From Nioella halotolerans (GTDB taxonomy: Bacteria > Pseudomonadota > Alphaproteobacteria > Rhodobacterales > Rhodobacteraceae), in contig QVQC01000007.1 of assembly GCA_003428585.1 (NCBI GenBank), positions 62,001 through 126,000 of the forward strand: a stretch of 64,000 bases of DNA, written 5' to 3'. Of the stretch, positions 35,901 through 44,821 are shown one piece after another (the stretch's first letter is position 1; each line of letters opens with the position of its first letter). A program made the position numbers and the translations under genes. Under the pieces are notes generated by a model. The model did not search any database and was not told the origin of the DNA. It saw only the letters and a program-made list of their open reading frames with translations.

Positions 35901-38317
35901 GACCCTTCGGAAACGCGGGTGGTCACGATCAACTCGCGCGGATGCGGCGGGCCATCCGGGTCGGGCAAGGCGAAGGTGAGGCGCGCGGCGCCGGTATCAT
36001 CGGTGCGCTGGCCATCCGGCAGGCCGCCAAAGATGCTGCGCGGCGGATCGTCGTGGCGCCCGAAACGGTAGCCGGGGAAATCGGAAAGGGTCGAGAGCGG
36101 GCGAAGCTGAAAGCTGCCATCGATGGCCAGATCGCCGCCCGGCGCGCCGAAAAGGTAGTCGGCCTGAAGGTCGAGCGACACAGGCTGCCCCGTGGGCAAG
36201 GGGGCCTCGGGCATCGACAGGTCCACGTCGATTCGTTCGGGCAGGAAATCCTCGACCAGCAGGGTATGGCTGGCCAGCGGCGGGACGTCCGGATCGGCAT
36301 GCAGCGCCAGCCGCCATGTGCCGCGCGGCACGTCCGGGCCAAGCGGCATCTGCCAGACAAAGCCCCCGGCGCCCGCCTCCTCGGGCATCGTGCGGCTGTA
36401 TTCGACGCCGTCGGCGCGGGTCAGGATCGCCGTCAGCGGCAGGCCGGGCAGCGCCCGTGCCTGCGCGTCGCGGGCCAGCGCGGTGGCATGGATCGTCTCG
36501 CCGGCGCGGTAGGCGCCGCGCTCGGTCGTCAGGAAAAGGTCGATCGGCGGCGCGGCGGGGCGGCCCTCCACCCCGCGATCAGAGAGGTCGAATTCCGCCT
36601 CGCGCAGGCTGAGGAAGGCGAAATCCTCGCCCTGCTCGACCGACACCATCGCCGGCGCCGCGCCATCGCGCCCGGCTGCCAGATCGGTCGGGAAATGCAC
36701 ATGGCCCCCGGCGTCGGTCGCGCGTTCCGCCAGCACCCGGTTGGATTCGGAGACGAGCCGCACCGTCGCCCCGGCCACGGCCGAGGTATCGGACAGCGCG
36801 CGCACGGTCACGTGCACGCCATCGGTGCCGGTCAGCGTCGAGATCCCGAGATCGGAGACGAAGAACCATTGCGTCGCGGGCGGCGTGTCACGGTCGGCCG
36901 GGCCGGGAATGCGCGCCTCCAGCGCGTAGAGGCCGGGCGCCAGCCCCGCCAGAACCTCGCCCATCGGCAGGCTTGTCGTCATGTCGCGGTTGAGCGTGTT
37001 GGCCACCTCGCCGGTGCCCTCCCACACGGTTTCGGCCAGCTCGGTGGAAAAGCGGCCGATCTCCCAGCTTTGCAGCGGGCGGCCGAAATAGTCCTCTTGC
37101 AAGGCGCGCAGGATGTTGCGGTTCGACACTGCGTGCAGTGACAGATCGACCGCGTCGGTGTTGACCGTCACGATTGGCAGCGACCCGCCAGAGAGCCGCG
37201 GCAGCACATAGGCACGGCCCGGGAAGCGCACGGCGGGGGACCGGTCGCGCACGTAAAGGCGCAGCGTCGCCGGGTTACGCAGGGTCTCGCCCGAGGCGGC
37301 GGGCAGCCCGGCGCGCAGCGTGATCTCGTAGCGCTGCCCGTGCTGGACGCCCGAAATGCAGAACTGCCGTTCCTCTGCCTCGACCGACAGGCCGCTGACC
37401 GTGGTTTGCAGGAAATCGGCATGCGCGACGCCGCCCGCGATATCCTCCGAGAAGATGGCGCAGATGCGCGGTTCCTCCGCATCGTTCTCGACACGGGTGG
37501 AGGTGACACGGAAACCGTAGAGACCGACGGCGCGGTCAAGCTCTGACGCCAGCGATTCCGATGGCGCCTCTGCATTGGCCAGCCGTAGCGCGTCGATCAT
37601 GGCGCGGTCGCGGTCGTTTTCCTCCAGCGCGCGGGCCAGCAGGGCGGCGGCGTCGGACAAGGGCTGCCCCGGCGCGGCGCGCAGTGCGGCGTTGATGGCG
37701 GCGCGCAGGGCGGTGCGGTTCAGGCGACGCTGCGCGCTGCGGTTCTCGGTCTCGATTTCCAACCCGAGGCGCGCGTAGGTCATCCAGTGCGCCGGGTCGT
37801 CGGTGATCGTCAGGGCCGAGCCGTAAAGGTTCATCGCACGCTGCGCCTCGCCCTCTGCCAGCCGTGCCTCGGCGGCTTGCAGGATGCGTTCGGCGGTCCA
37901 TGTCCCGACATAGTGCCGATCGGGCAGGTCCGCGGCCTGCTGGCGGGCATTGGCAAGGTCGCCTGCGGAGAGAAACCCGAGTTGCTCCAGCCGCGTATCG
38001 AGCCGCGCCAGAACGGCCGGGTCGGTGGCATGCACCTGTGCCGACATCGCGCCGTCATAGGCTTCCGTCCCCAGAACCTCGGTCTTGGGGAAACAGGCGT
38101 TGCTGCGCGAATTGTAGGTGAGGGCCGCGCAATCGGGATCGGCAAGGCAGGCGCGGCTGCAGGTTTCGAACGTCACGTCATAGATGGGGGTAAGGTCGCC
38201 CCCGGGGAAATCGGTGTCTTGCGAAATGGAAAGGAAGCGGTCTGCAACCGGGCCATCCTGGGCCAACGCAGACAGGGGGACCAGGCACAGGACCATCGCC
38301 GCGAGCGAAAGGCGCAT
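32906..38317 (-). CDS. yfhM: bacterial alpha-2-macroglobulin with N-terminal PAN/apple domain
   Basis: The 1803-residue protein is a bacterial alpha-2-macroglobulin, which traps proteases in the periplasm. The thioester motif CTEQ is present (YPYGCTEQVTSQAM, Cys1362), so it is the trapping type. About residues 35-100 form a PAN/apple-like domain with regularly spaced cysteines (ETCSRACLADPDCAALTYN). The N-terminus is a cleavable signal (LVPLSALAQDG) without a lipobox, so it is probably soluble, unlike E. coli ECAM. The ATG at 38317 follows GGAGG. It overlaps pbpC by 4 nt. Confidence 0.92.
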   Translation of the reverse strand: MRLSLAAMVLCLVPLSALAQDGPVADRFLSISQDTDFPGGDLTPIYDVTFETCSRACLADPDCAALTYNSRSNACFPKTEVLGTEAYDGAMSAQVHATDPAVLARLDTRLEQLGFLSAGDLANARQQAADLPDRHYVGTWTAERILQAAEARLAEGEAQRAMNLYGSALTITDDPAHWMTYARLGLEIETENRSAQRRLNRTALRAAINAALRAAPGQPLSDAAALLARALEENDRDRAMIDALRLANAEAPSESLASELDRAVGLYGFRVTSTRVENDAEEPRICAIFSEDIAGGVAHADFLQTTVSGLSVEAEERQFCISGVQHGQRYEITLRAGLPAASGETLRNPATLRLYVRDRSPAVRFPGRAYVLPRLSGGSLPIVTVNTDAVDLSLHAVSNRNILRALQEDYFGRPLQSWEIGRFSTELAETVWEGTGEVANTLNRDMTTSLPMGEVLAGLAPGLYALEARIPGPADRDTPPATQWFFVSDLGISTLTGTDGVHVTVRALSDTSAVAGATVRLVSESNRVLAERATDAGGHVHFPTDLAAGRDGAAPAMVSVEQGEDFAFLSLREAEFDLSDRGVEGRPAAPPIDLFLTTERGAYRAGETIHATALARDAQARALPGLPLTAILTRADGVEYSRTMPEEAGAGGFVWQMPLGPDVPRGTWRLALHADPDVPPLASHTLLVEDFLPERIDVDLSMPEAPLPTGQPVSLDLQADYLFGAPGGDLAIDGSFQLRPLSTLSDFPGYRFGRHDDPPRSIFGGLPDGQRTDDTGAARLTFALPDPDGPPHPRELIVTTRVSEGSGRPVERRITRALDPAGTLIGIRPLFDGPLPESAEASFDLIAVGAENQPARWTLNRVERRYQWYARNGRWSWEPVTTRTRIAGGDVTLGTTPLRIAAPTDWGRYELRVESTEGAYTISSVGFNSGWYGGGDAAGTPDLLELSLDSESYAVGDTANLHIAPRVGGTVLIRVLSNRLIHREVVEIGDDPETVALDVTEEWGSGAYVTATLLRPLQDLPPQTPPRALGLVHASVAPGDRALDVDLETPEQAAPRGPLEVALRVDGAAPGDTVHASIAAVDVGILNLTGFEAPDPMGHYFGQRRLGVGIRDLYGRLIAGGGQPGAIRQGGDGGAAMRMQAPPPTEALVAFHSGPVTVGEDGLARARFDMPSFNGTVRVMAMAWTEAGIGQDSADVLVRDPVVVTAALPRFMAPGDRSRLLLEITHAEGPTGEMPLEISASPDLALETGALTVDLDDGETERLSLPLAARDAPGMQEVQVTLTTPDGQRLARSLRLVVQSNDPVIATTSRFTLAPGESLDFDASVLAGLRAGTGRAVLSAGPLARFDAPGLMQMLDRYPYGCTEQVTSQAMPLLYMGDVAEALGLDHAGDLSARLQEAIDAVLVNQAANGGFGLWGARPGDAWLDAYVTDFLSRARAAGHDVPGLAFRSALDNLRNHVATAPDFEHGGQSIAYALMVLAREGAAAIGDLRYYADVKADSFATPLALGQLGAALAMYGDQPRADAMFRQGYRLLQAQGTGDTGWRDDFGTQRRDAAALLTLAAGAGSEAIPLDALAGALPAPDANVSTQEAAWSLMAANALIDLDGLSEVTVNGAEIDGPLIEVQEAGDSTTRTVTNLGATEEILTLTRYGQPEGATEAGGNGYRITRTYRTLDGLPADPSQVAVGTRLVALLTVSPFSDREARLMINDPLPAGFEIDNPNLLRGGDVAALGELGLTGDTDHTEFRQDRFLAAVTHRGSDPVRLAYILRAVSPGEFHHPAASVEDMYRPAFRAQTASGRVVITE

Positions 38318-38344
38318 CTCAACCTCCAAGGGAAAGGGCATCCA

Positions 38345-38373
38345 AGAATAAACTTAGTGAGATAATTACACAA
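38345..38373 (-). promoter_or_regulatory. putative promoter of the alpha-2-macroglobulin/pbpC operon
   Basis: On the minus strand TTGTGT (38373-38368), a 17-bp spacer and TATTCT (38350-38345) form a fair sigma-70 pair. A transcript would begin near 38338, leaving a roughly 20-nt leader before the start at 38317. Confidence 0.4.
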
Positions 38374-38464
38374 TCACCGCGTCCGAGTCCATGCCCCGAC
38401 TTGCCGCAGCTTAAGCGAATATAAAGACTGCTGCCCCATCCTTGCCCGAACGTGCAGGCAAGAG

Positions 38465-40609
38465 ATGGACAAGGGTATGGACGGGCGGGGCTTCGATGAT
38501 CGCTTGGCGCAGGAACGCCGGGCGCGGCTGGCCGCCGAACGCCTGCTTGTTCAAAAGCAGGAGGAGCTTTTCGCCGCCAACCGAAAGCTGGCCGCGCAGG
38601 CCGGGCAGCTTTCCGACAAGGTCATCGAACAACGCGAGGAAAATGCCGACCTGCTCGGCGAAACCACCCGTGCACGGGCCGATCTGGAGGTGGCGACCGA
38701 AAAGGCGGAGAAGGCGGAGCGGCGCCTGTGGGATTCGCTTGATATCATCGAGGACGGCTTTGCCATCTACGATGCCGCCGGGCGCCTGGTCGCGGCCAAT
38801 GGCGCCTTTCTGACCGTGTTCGACCAGATGGCCGAGGTCGGGCCGGGTGCAAGCTACGAAGCGATCCTGCGTATTGCCGTGGAGGAGGGAATCGTCGACC
38901 TCGAAGGGATCGACCCCGAAAACTGGGTGGCCGAGATGGTCGATCGGTGGGGGCAGGACCCGATCCCGCCGCGCAATGTGAAGCTGTGGAACGGCGGCTT
39001 CGTCAAGCTGGTGGACAAGCGCGCGCCGGGCGGCGACATGGTCAGCCTGATGCTCGACATTACAGAGACCATCAGGCGCGAGCGCGAGCTTCTGGAAGCG
39101 CGCGACGCCGCAGAGGCCGCCAACCGCGCCAAATCCGCTTTCCTCGCCAACATGAGCCACGAGATCCGAACGCCGATGAACGGCGTCGTCGCCATGGCCG
39201 ACCTGTTGCGCGAAACCGGTCTCGACGAGGAGCAGCGCCAGTGTGCCGACACGATCCGCAATTCCGGCGAGGCGCTTCTGGGGATCATCAACGACGTGCT
39301 CGACTATTCGAAGATCGAGGCGGAGAAGCTGGTGCTACACCCCGAACCCTTCGACCTGGAGGATCTGATCCGCGATATCTTCCGGCTGCTGCGCCCGTCG
39401 ACGGACGGGCGCGACCTGCAACTCCTGCTCGACTACGACATTTTCCTTCCCCCGGTTCTGATCGGCGACAAGGGCCGCCTGCGCCAGATCCTGATCAACC
39501 TGGTCGGCAACGCGGTTAAGTTCACCGAGACGGGCCATGTCCTCGTGCGGGTGCTGGGCGAGGATCAGGGCGATGGCAGGGCGACGGTTGTCCTTTCGGT
39601 GGAAGATACCGGAATCGGCATCGCGCCGGAGAAGCAGATGCATATCTTCGGAGAATTCAACCAGGTAGAGGATCAGGCCAACCGCAAGTACGAGGGCACC
39701 GGGCTTGGCCTTGCGATCACCCACAGGCTTGTGACGCTGATGGGCGGGGAGATCTGGATCGAGTCGGAGCTTGGCCATGGCGCAACCTTCGCCCTGCGGC
39801 TGACCCTGCCGCTGCCGAAAGAGGCGGTCGCGGACCCGGTGCCGCCGCTGCCCAACGGGCTTTCGCGCATCGCCGTTGTCGGGCCGGATACGGTTGTGCG
39901 GCGCAATGTGGAACGCCTGTTGTTGAAGCTGAAGGCGGAGCTTGAACTGCGCGAAACGGTTTCCGACATCGACGGGGCGCCCGATCTCGTCATGCTGACC
40001 GAGGAGGCGAGCTACCAAGACCTTGCCGGTCTATCCTGCCCGGTCTTGCTGTGTCGCGCCGTCTGCGGGGGCGCGGAGGCACCGCTGCCGGTGATCACGA
40101 TGGACCGCGGCCTGAATGACCTGCGGTCCGACATCATCGCGCTTGCCGGATCCGGGCCTGCGGCGTTGGCACCCGATGCGCCGCCCTCGCCGCCGCAAGC
40201 CGCGCCGCGCCGGCTGCGCCTTCTGGCGGCGGAAGACAACAAGACCAACCAGATGATCTTTCGCAAGATGATCAAGACGCTCGACCTTGATGTGACGATG
40301 GGGGCCAACGGCGCCGAGGCGCTCGCGGCCTACCGGGCGGAGCGGCCCGACATCCTGTTCACCGATATCTCGATGCCGGAAATGGACGGGCTCGCCCTGA
40401 CCCGTGAAATCCGCCGGCTAGAGGCGGAAGGCGGCCTGCCGGCGCTGCCCATTATCGCCATGACGGCCCATGCGATGGACGATCACGAGACGGAGATCCA
40501 AGCGGCCGGTGTCGATCACTACCTGACCAAGCCCCTGAAGAAGGATCAGATCGTCGCGCGGATCGCGGAGGCGGCGCCGGACGACGTGCGCCCGGTGATG
40601 CCGGGCTGA
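38465..40609 (+). CDS. hybrid sensor histidine kinase with response-regulator receiver
   Basis: The 714-residue protein has an N-terminal coiled coil (about residues 15-85), a PAS-like sensor domain (about 90-205), and a HisKA domain with phospho-acceptor His232 in NMSHEIRTPMNG. An HATPase domain follows (GNAVKFTETGH, DTGIGIAPEKQMHIFGEF, GTGLGLAITHRLV). About residues 455-560 look like a degenerate receiver, and a full receiver follows at about 580-700 with Asp634 in FTDISMPEMDG. No membrane helix is seen, so it is probably cytoplasmic. No partner regulator gene is adjacent. Confidence 0.93.
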   Translation: MDKGMDGRGFDDRLAQERRARLAAERLLVQKQEELFAANRKLAAQAGQLSDKVIEQREENADLLGETTRARADLEVATEKAEKAERRLWDSLDIIEDGFAIYDAAGRLVAANGAFLTVFDQMAEVGPGASYEAILRIAVEEGIVDLEGIDPENWVAEMVDRWGQDPIPPRNVKLWNGGFVKLVDKRAPGGDMVSLMLDITETIRRERELLEARDAAEAANRAKSAFLANMSHEIRTPMNGVVAMADLLRETGLDEEQRQCADTIRNSGEALLGIINDVLDYSKIEAEKLVLHPEPFDLEDLIRDIFRLLRPSTDGRDLQLLLDYDIFLPPVLIGDKGRLRQILINLVGNAVKFTETGHVLVRVLGEDQGDGRATVVLSVEDTGIGIAPEKQMHIFGEFNQVEDQANRKYEGTGLGLAITHRLVTLMGGEIWIESELGHGATFALRLTLPLPKEAVADPVPPLPNGLSRIAVVGPDTVVRRNVERLLLKLKAELELRETVSDIDGAPDLVMLTEEASYQDLAGLSCPVLLCRAVCGGAEAPLPVITMDRGLNDLRSDIIALAGSGPAALAPDAPPSPPQAAPRRLRLLAAEDNKTNQMIFRKMIKTLDLDVTMGANGAEALAAYRAERPDILFTDISMPEMDGLALTREIRRLEAEGGLPALPIIAMTAHAMDDHETEIQAAGVDHYLTKPLKKDQIVARIAEAAPDDVRPVMPG

Positions 40610-40612
40610 CGG

Positions 40613-41623
40613 CTACGGCCGCCAACTCGCCAGCGCCTCGGCCGGTTTCACGAAACCGGTCTCCATCTCGCGCCGGTTTCGGATCGGGCCGTGGGTATAG
40701 GTCCGCGCGGCGGGGTGGTCCGCGTCGAGGACGCCGAGGCCGATCAGGATCTGAGTCACCGCAGCCTCAGCCCCGCGGGTGCCGCCATCCTCGATCTTGA
40801 GCGCGACGCCCATGCGCCGTTCCGGCACGATGGCGACGAAGACCGCCTCGGCCCCGGTCTTGACGCTTGCGCGCCCCTCCATCGCGCGCATCAGGGCGGT
40901 ACAGGCCCGCCCCTCACCGGCGACCAGATGTGGATAGGCGGCCATCGCGCGGGTCAGCCGGTGCATGGCCCGGTCGCGCGCATCGCCCGCCCCGGTCGCC
41001 GCCGCGAAGCGCGCCATGGCGCGCGCCAGCCCGGTGACGGTGCAGGCGAAATTCGGCGCCGAGCAGCCGTCGATCCCGTAGCCGGGACTGGTTTCGCCGG
41101 TCACATCCTCGAAGGCGGCCTTGACGGCGCGCTGCACCGGGTGACCGGGGTCGATGTAGTCCGGCCCCGCGCCGAGGTGCCTGTTCAACGTCAGGAACCC
41201 GGAATGCTTGCCGGAACAGTTGTTGTGGATCTGGCAGGGTGTCGCATCGGATTTGATCAGCGTGTCGCGCGCGTCTCGATCGTTCGGCATCTGCGGGCCG
41301 CAGAGCAGCGCCGCCTCCGGGTCGAGGTCAAGCCCGGTCAGCCACTCCGTCACCATGCCGCTATGCACCGCCGCCCCGTTATGCGAGGCGCAGGACAGCG
41401 CCAGTTGCGCCTCGCTCAGCCCGAAGGCCTTTGCCGCGCCGCTTTCGACCAGCGGCAGCGCCTGCACCATCTTGCAGGACGATCGCGGCAGGATCACCTT
41501 GTCAGGGTCACCCCATGACGCGACGATATCGCCGCCGTCCTGCCAGACCACCGCGTGCCCGCGATGCACGCTTTCGCAAAACGGGCCGCGCCAGATTTCC
41601 ACCAATGTCTCGGCTTGTCCCAT
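40613..41623 (-). CDS. asparaginase II family protein (Rhizobium ReAV-like)
   Basis: The 336-residue protein belongs to the asparaginase II family of Rhizobium etli type, unrelated to the usual threonine-dependent enzymes. It has ILPRSSCKMVQALPL (Ser/Lys pair), LSCASHNGAA and HNNCSGKHSGFL, which carry the serine, lysine and zinc-binding cysteine residues of that family. It probably hydrolyses asparagine. I chose the ATG at 41623; a TTG six bases upstream (41629) sits closer to the AGGAAGGA site and may be the true start. Convergent with the kinase gene, only 3 bp apart. Confidence 0.88.
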   Translation of the reverse strand: MGQAETLVEIWRGPFCESVHRGHAVVWQDGGDIVASWGDPDKVILPRSSCKMVQALPLVESGAAKAFGLSEAQLALSCASHNGAAVHSGMVTEWLTGLDLDPEAALLCGPQMPNDRDARDTLIKSDATPCQIHNNCSGKHSGFLTLNRHLGAGPDYIDPGHPVQRAVKAAFEDVTGETSPGYGIDGCSAPNFACTVTGLARAMARFAAATGAGDARDRAMHRLTRAMAAYPHLVAGEGRACTALMRAMEGRASVKTGAEAVFVAIVPERRMGVALKIEDGGTRGAEAAVTQILIGLGVLDADHPAARTYTHGPIRNRREMETGFVKPAEALASWRP

Positions 41624-41801
41624 CGTCAAACATTCCTTCCTGCCTGTCGTCCCGGCAAATTTCCGCCGCCGGGGCTTTTCCCTCCGCGGATTTTCGGGTT
41701 ACTCTTCGCGCGCAGTAAGAAGCGGACGGGACCCGAGCGCAAGACCTGACGAACAGGCCGGGCCCGAACCGGAGGCAGAGTCGGCTGGAGGCTGGATCAA
41801 G

Positions 41802-42329
41802 ATGAAAAACTGGGTTGCTGGAACGGTGATCGCATTGGCGCTGGCGTCGCCCCTGATCGCCCAGGAAACCGAGGAATCCGAAAACCGGGTCAACGCCGAA
41901 ACAGACTGGAGCGTTTTCGTCGAGGATGACCCGACCCAATGCTGGGTGGTGTCGGCGCCGCGCGAGACGGTCAACACCCGCGATGGTCGCGTCGTTGCCG
42001 TGCGCCGGGGGGAAATTCTGCTGTTTGTCAGTTACTGGCCGTCGGAAAGCCGGATGGGCGAAGTCTCTTTCACCGGCGGCTATCCGTTCGCGGAGGATTC
42101 GACCGTTTCGCTGGAAATCGACGATTCGACCTTCGAATTGTTCACGGAGGGTGAAATGGCCTGGGCCGCGTCGCAGCAGGATGACCAGCGGATCATCACA
42201 GAGATGAAGCGTGGCGCCGATGCGGTGCTGACGGCGGTGTCCAGCCGGGGAACGCAGACGCAGGACACGTTCTCGCTGTTCGGCTTCACCGCCGCGGTCG
42301 AGGATGCAGAGGCGCGCTGCGGCAGCTGA
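41802..42329 (+). CDS. invasion-associated locus B (IalB)-like secreted protein
   Basis: The 175-residue protein has a signal peptide (MKNWVAGTVIALALASPLIA, cleaved near AQE). The mature domain includes DWSVFVEDDPTQCWVVSAP and FSLFGFTAAVEDAEARC. This matches the IalB/Bartonella invasion-associated group that is common in alphaproteobacteria and of unclear biochemical function. The two cysteines could form a disulfide. The ATG follows GGAGGCTGGATCAAG. Confidence 0.85.
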   Translation: MKNWVAGTVIALALASPLIAQETEESENRVNAETDWSVFVEDDPTQCWVVSAPRETVNTRDGRVVAVRRGEILLFVSYWPSESRMGEVSFTGGYPFAEDSTVSLEIDDSTFELFTEGEMAWAASQQDDQRIITEMKRGADAVLTAVSSRGTQTQDTFSLFGFTAAVEDAEARCGS

Positions 42330-42407
42330 CCCCGCAAAGACAAGACAAGGTTTGCGATCCGGGGCGGAAGCTTATATGTGTCCGCAGCCACCCCGGAGGT
42401 ATGCCCC

Positions 42408-43595
42408 ATGTCCACCAGCGCCCCCATCACGCAGGATGTCCTGACCGTTCCGCGCAAACTGCCCGAAGGCCCGATGAACATCGTGGGCCTGACCCGGCCG
42501 CGATTGCGCGACGCCCTGATCGCCGCCGGCACGCCCGAAAAGCAGGCCAAGATGCGGGTGAACCAGATCTGGCAATGGGTCTATCACTGGGGCGTGCGGA
42601 GCTTCGACGAGATGACGAACCTCGCCAAGGCCTATCGCGCCACGCTGGCCGAACATTTCGTCATCGGCGTGCCGGAGGTGGTTAGCCGCACGGTGTCCGC
42701 CGATGGCACCCGCAAGTACCTTGTGCGCATCGCTGGCGGGCACGAGGTGGAAGTCGTCTATATCCCCGAGACCGACCGGGGCACGCTGTGCATATCGTCT
42801 CAGGTCGGTTGCACGCTGACCTGTTCCTTCTGCCACACCGGCACCCAGAAACTGGTGCGCAACCTGACGGCGGGCGAGATCGTCGGCCAGATCATGGTGG
42901 CGCGCGACGATCTGGGCGAATGGCCGGAACCGGGCGAAGGCACCGGCGAGAACGGCCCGCGGCTGTTGTCCAATGTCGTGCTGATGGGCATGGGGGAGCC
43001 GCTATACAATTTCGACAACGTGCGCGACGCGATGAAGATCGCCATGGATGGCGAAGGGATTTCCCTGTCGCGGCGGCGGATCACCCTGTCCACGTCGGGC
43101 GTGGTGCCCGAGATCGCCAAGACCGCCGAGGAAATCGGCTGCATGCTGGCGGTGTCCTTCCATGCCACCACGGATGCGGTGCGTGACAAACTGGTGCCGA
43201 TCAACAAGCGCTGGCCGATCGCGGAGTTGCTGGAGGCGCTGCGCGCCTATCCCAAGCTGTCGAACTCGGAACGAATCACCTTCGAATACGTGATGCTGAA
43301 GGATGTGAACGACAGCGACGCAGATGCGCGCCGTCTGGTGAACCTGATCAAGGGCATCCCCGCCAAGATCAACCTCATTCCGTTCAACGAATGGCCCGGC
43401 GCCCCCTATGAACGGTCTGACTGGGACCGGATCGAATCGTTCGCGGACATCGTCTACAAGGCCGGCTATGCCAGCCCGATCCGCACGCCGCGCGGCGAGG
43501 ACATCATGGCTGCCTGCGGGCAGTTGAAATCCGCCACAGAACGCGCCCGCAAATCGCGCGCGCAGATCGAGGCCGAAACCGGTTTGGCGAGGTAG
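42408..43595 (+). CDS. rlmN: dual-specificity 23S rRNA/tRNA adenine-C2 methyltransferase
   Basis: RlmN is a radical-SAM enzyme that methylates A2503 of 23S rRNA and A37 of tRNA. The 395-residue protein has the CxxxCxxC iron-sulfur motif in [14 protein letters not shown], the catalytic [17 protein letters not shown] and a C-terminal methyl-carrying cysteine in MAACGQL. The ATG at 42408 follows GGAGG; an upstream ATG would add ten unlike residues. It is followed by a strong hairpin. Confidence 0.95.
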   Translation: MSTSAPITQDVLTVPRKLPEGPMNIVGLTRPRLRDALIAAGTPEKQAKMRVNQIWQWVYHWGVRSFDEMTNLAKAYRATLAEHFVIGVPEVVSRTVSADGTRKYLVRIAGGHEVEVVYIPETDRGTLCISSQVGCTLTCSFCHTGTQKLVRNLTAGEIVGQIMVARDDLGEWPEPGEGTGENGPRLLSNVVLMGMGEPLYNFDNVRDAMKIAMDGEGISLSRRRITLSTSGVVPEIAKTAEEIGCMLAVSFHATTDAVRDKLVPINKRWPIAELLEALRAYPKLSNSERITFEYVMLKDVNDSDADARRLVNLIKGIPAKINLIPFNEWPGAPYERSDWDRIESFADIVYKAGYASPIRTPRGEDIMAACGQLKSATERARKSRAQIEAETGLAR

Positions 43596-43635
43596 CCAAG
43601 CCGCCTGCTGGCCTTTTGGTAGGCGCCATAACGTG

Positions 43636-43665
43636 AAAAAGGCGGCCGTTGCGGGCCGCCTTTTT
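43636..43665. terminator. bidirectional intrinsic terminator between rlmN and a small gene
   Basis: A perfect 12-bp stem (AAAAAGGCGGCC with GGCCGCCTTTTT) has a 6-nt loop. It ends in TTTTT on the plus strand and, read on the minus strand, also ends in TTTTT, so it serves both rlmN and the convergent small gene at 43687-43869. Confidence 0.85.
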
Positions 43666-43686
43666 CTATTCGATATCGCGAGACGA

Positions 43687-43869
43687 TCAGTCGTGCGCGA
43701 TTGCAGCAGCGATCAGGATGATGGCCAGCAGGGGAACCAGAACGCCACCGGCGGAGGACGAGGTGTCTTCCACGATCACGACGGGCTCCAGCACGGGCTC
43801 AACATAGCCGCCCGCGAATGCGGAGGTTGCGGCAACGGAAAGAGCGGCTGCGAGTGCGAGTTTTTTCAT
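43687..43869 (-). CDS. 60-residue secreted or membrane mini-protein
   Basis: A 60-residue protein with a signal peptide (MKKLALAAALSVAATSAFAG), a short acidic middle (EPVVIVEDTSSS) and one C-terminal hydrophobic helix (GVLVPLLAIILIAAAIA). Proteins of this exact pattern are common in the Rhodobacterales and lack a known function. The ATG at 43869 has a strong GGAGGA site, which lies in the loop of a small hairpin (see 43871-43886). It is probably highly expressed. Confidence 0.75.
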   Translation of the reverse strand: MKKLALAAALSVAATSAFAGGYVEPVLEPVVIVEDTSSSAGGVLVPLLAIILIAAAIAHD

Positions 43870-43870
43870 A

Positions 43871-43886
43871 GTATCCTCCAAGATAC
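43871..43886 (-). promoter_or_regulatory. hairpin holding the Shine-Dalgarno of the 60-residue gene in its loop
   Basis: On the minus strand GTATC-TTGGAG-GATAC forms a 5-bp stem with the GGAG ribosome binding site in the 6-nt loop, directly before the ATG at 43869. A similar TATC-TGGAAG-GATA arrangement precedes serC at 25512-25525. Confidence 0.4.
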
Positions 43887-44022
43887 GCCCCAAAATTTTT
43901 CGCGCGGTATTACGCTTAGCGGGGCACCCAAGACTGTACCCTCATGGAGGGGTTTAAGCAGTAAAGCAACGCGATTGCAATGCTGCTGAATAAGGCCCGG
44001 CCTCAACTTGGCCGACTTGTGG

Positions 44023-44646
44023 TCAAATTAGCAACACCTGCGCGTCGACATGGGCCAGATCGAACAGTTCCGCGATGTGTTCGTTGTAAAGCCCGATGCA
44101 GCCGTTCGAACTGCGCCGCCCGATCTTGCGCGTATCGTGGGTGCCGTGGATGCGGTAATAGGTCCAGCTGAGATAGAGTGCATGGGTGCCCAGCGGGTTG
44201 TCGGGCCCCGGCGGCACGTAGTCGGGCCATTCGGGGTTGCGTTCCTGCATTGCCGGGGTTGGGCGCCAGTCCGGGCCTTCAACCTTGCGCACCACGCGGG
44301 TGCGGCCAAGGCGCGTCAGGTCCTCGCTTGCCGGAACGGAGGTGGGGTAGAGGCGATAGATCGTTTCATCCTCGTTCCAGAAGTGCAGCGCGCGTGAGGT
44401 GATATCGACGAGGATCGCCCCGTTGTCGAGATTGTCGAAATAGTCCTGCCATTCCAGCGTGCGGAAGCTGGAAATGTTGTGGCGCACATTCCGGCTGACA
44501 TCGCGTTCCATCTCGACCGAGGCGGCCATCTCGGCCAGTTCGGCCGGTGTCGGGTCCTGCTGCGCGAAGACAGGGCTGGCCACCGTCGCGGCGGCGGCAC
44601 CAATAAAGGCGCGGCGGTTGAGGTCCCTTTTCCTAGTATCGCTCAT
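44023..44646 (-). CDS. Tat-exported L,D-transpeptidase (YkuD domain)
   Basis: The 207-residue protein has an N-terminal twin-arginine signal (DLNRRAFIGAAAA) and a YkuD catalytic domain in the second half, with the histidine motif YRIHGTHDTRKIG and the cysteine motif RSSNGCIGLYNEH. Family members form L,D-crosslinks or anchor lipoprotein to peptidoglycan. The usual arginine after GCI is glycine here, a variant seen in related alphaproteobacterial proteins. I chose the ATG at 44646 because it exposes the Tat signal. It is divergent from the CAP lipoprotein gene. Confidence 0.88.
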   Translation of the reverse strand: MSDTRKRDLNRRAFIGAAAATVASPVFAQQDPTPAELAEMAASVEMERDVSRNVRHNISSFRTLEWQDYFDNLDNGAILVDITSRALHFWNEDETIYRLYPTSVPASEDLTRLGRTRVVRKVEGPDWRPTPAMQERNPEWPDYVPPGPDNPLGTHALYLSWTYYRIHGTHDTRKIGRRSSNGCIGLYNEHIAELFDLAHVDAQVLLI

Positions 44647-44821
44647 GTCGGAAATCCGTCGGAAGACTGCTTGCACCTCACAAAGTATGGCAAATCCTGT
44701 CCAAGGTCCATTGAGGCCGCGATCACAATGCGCGGATTCGCGCCTGTTTGGTTTGATCGGGCGCGGCGGGGGCGCTATGGATCTTGGCACCATCCAGAAC
44801 CGGCAGGCAAGATTTCCTCAC

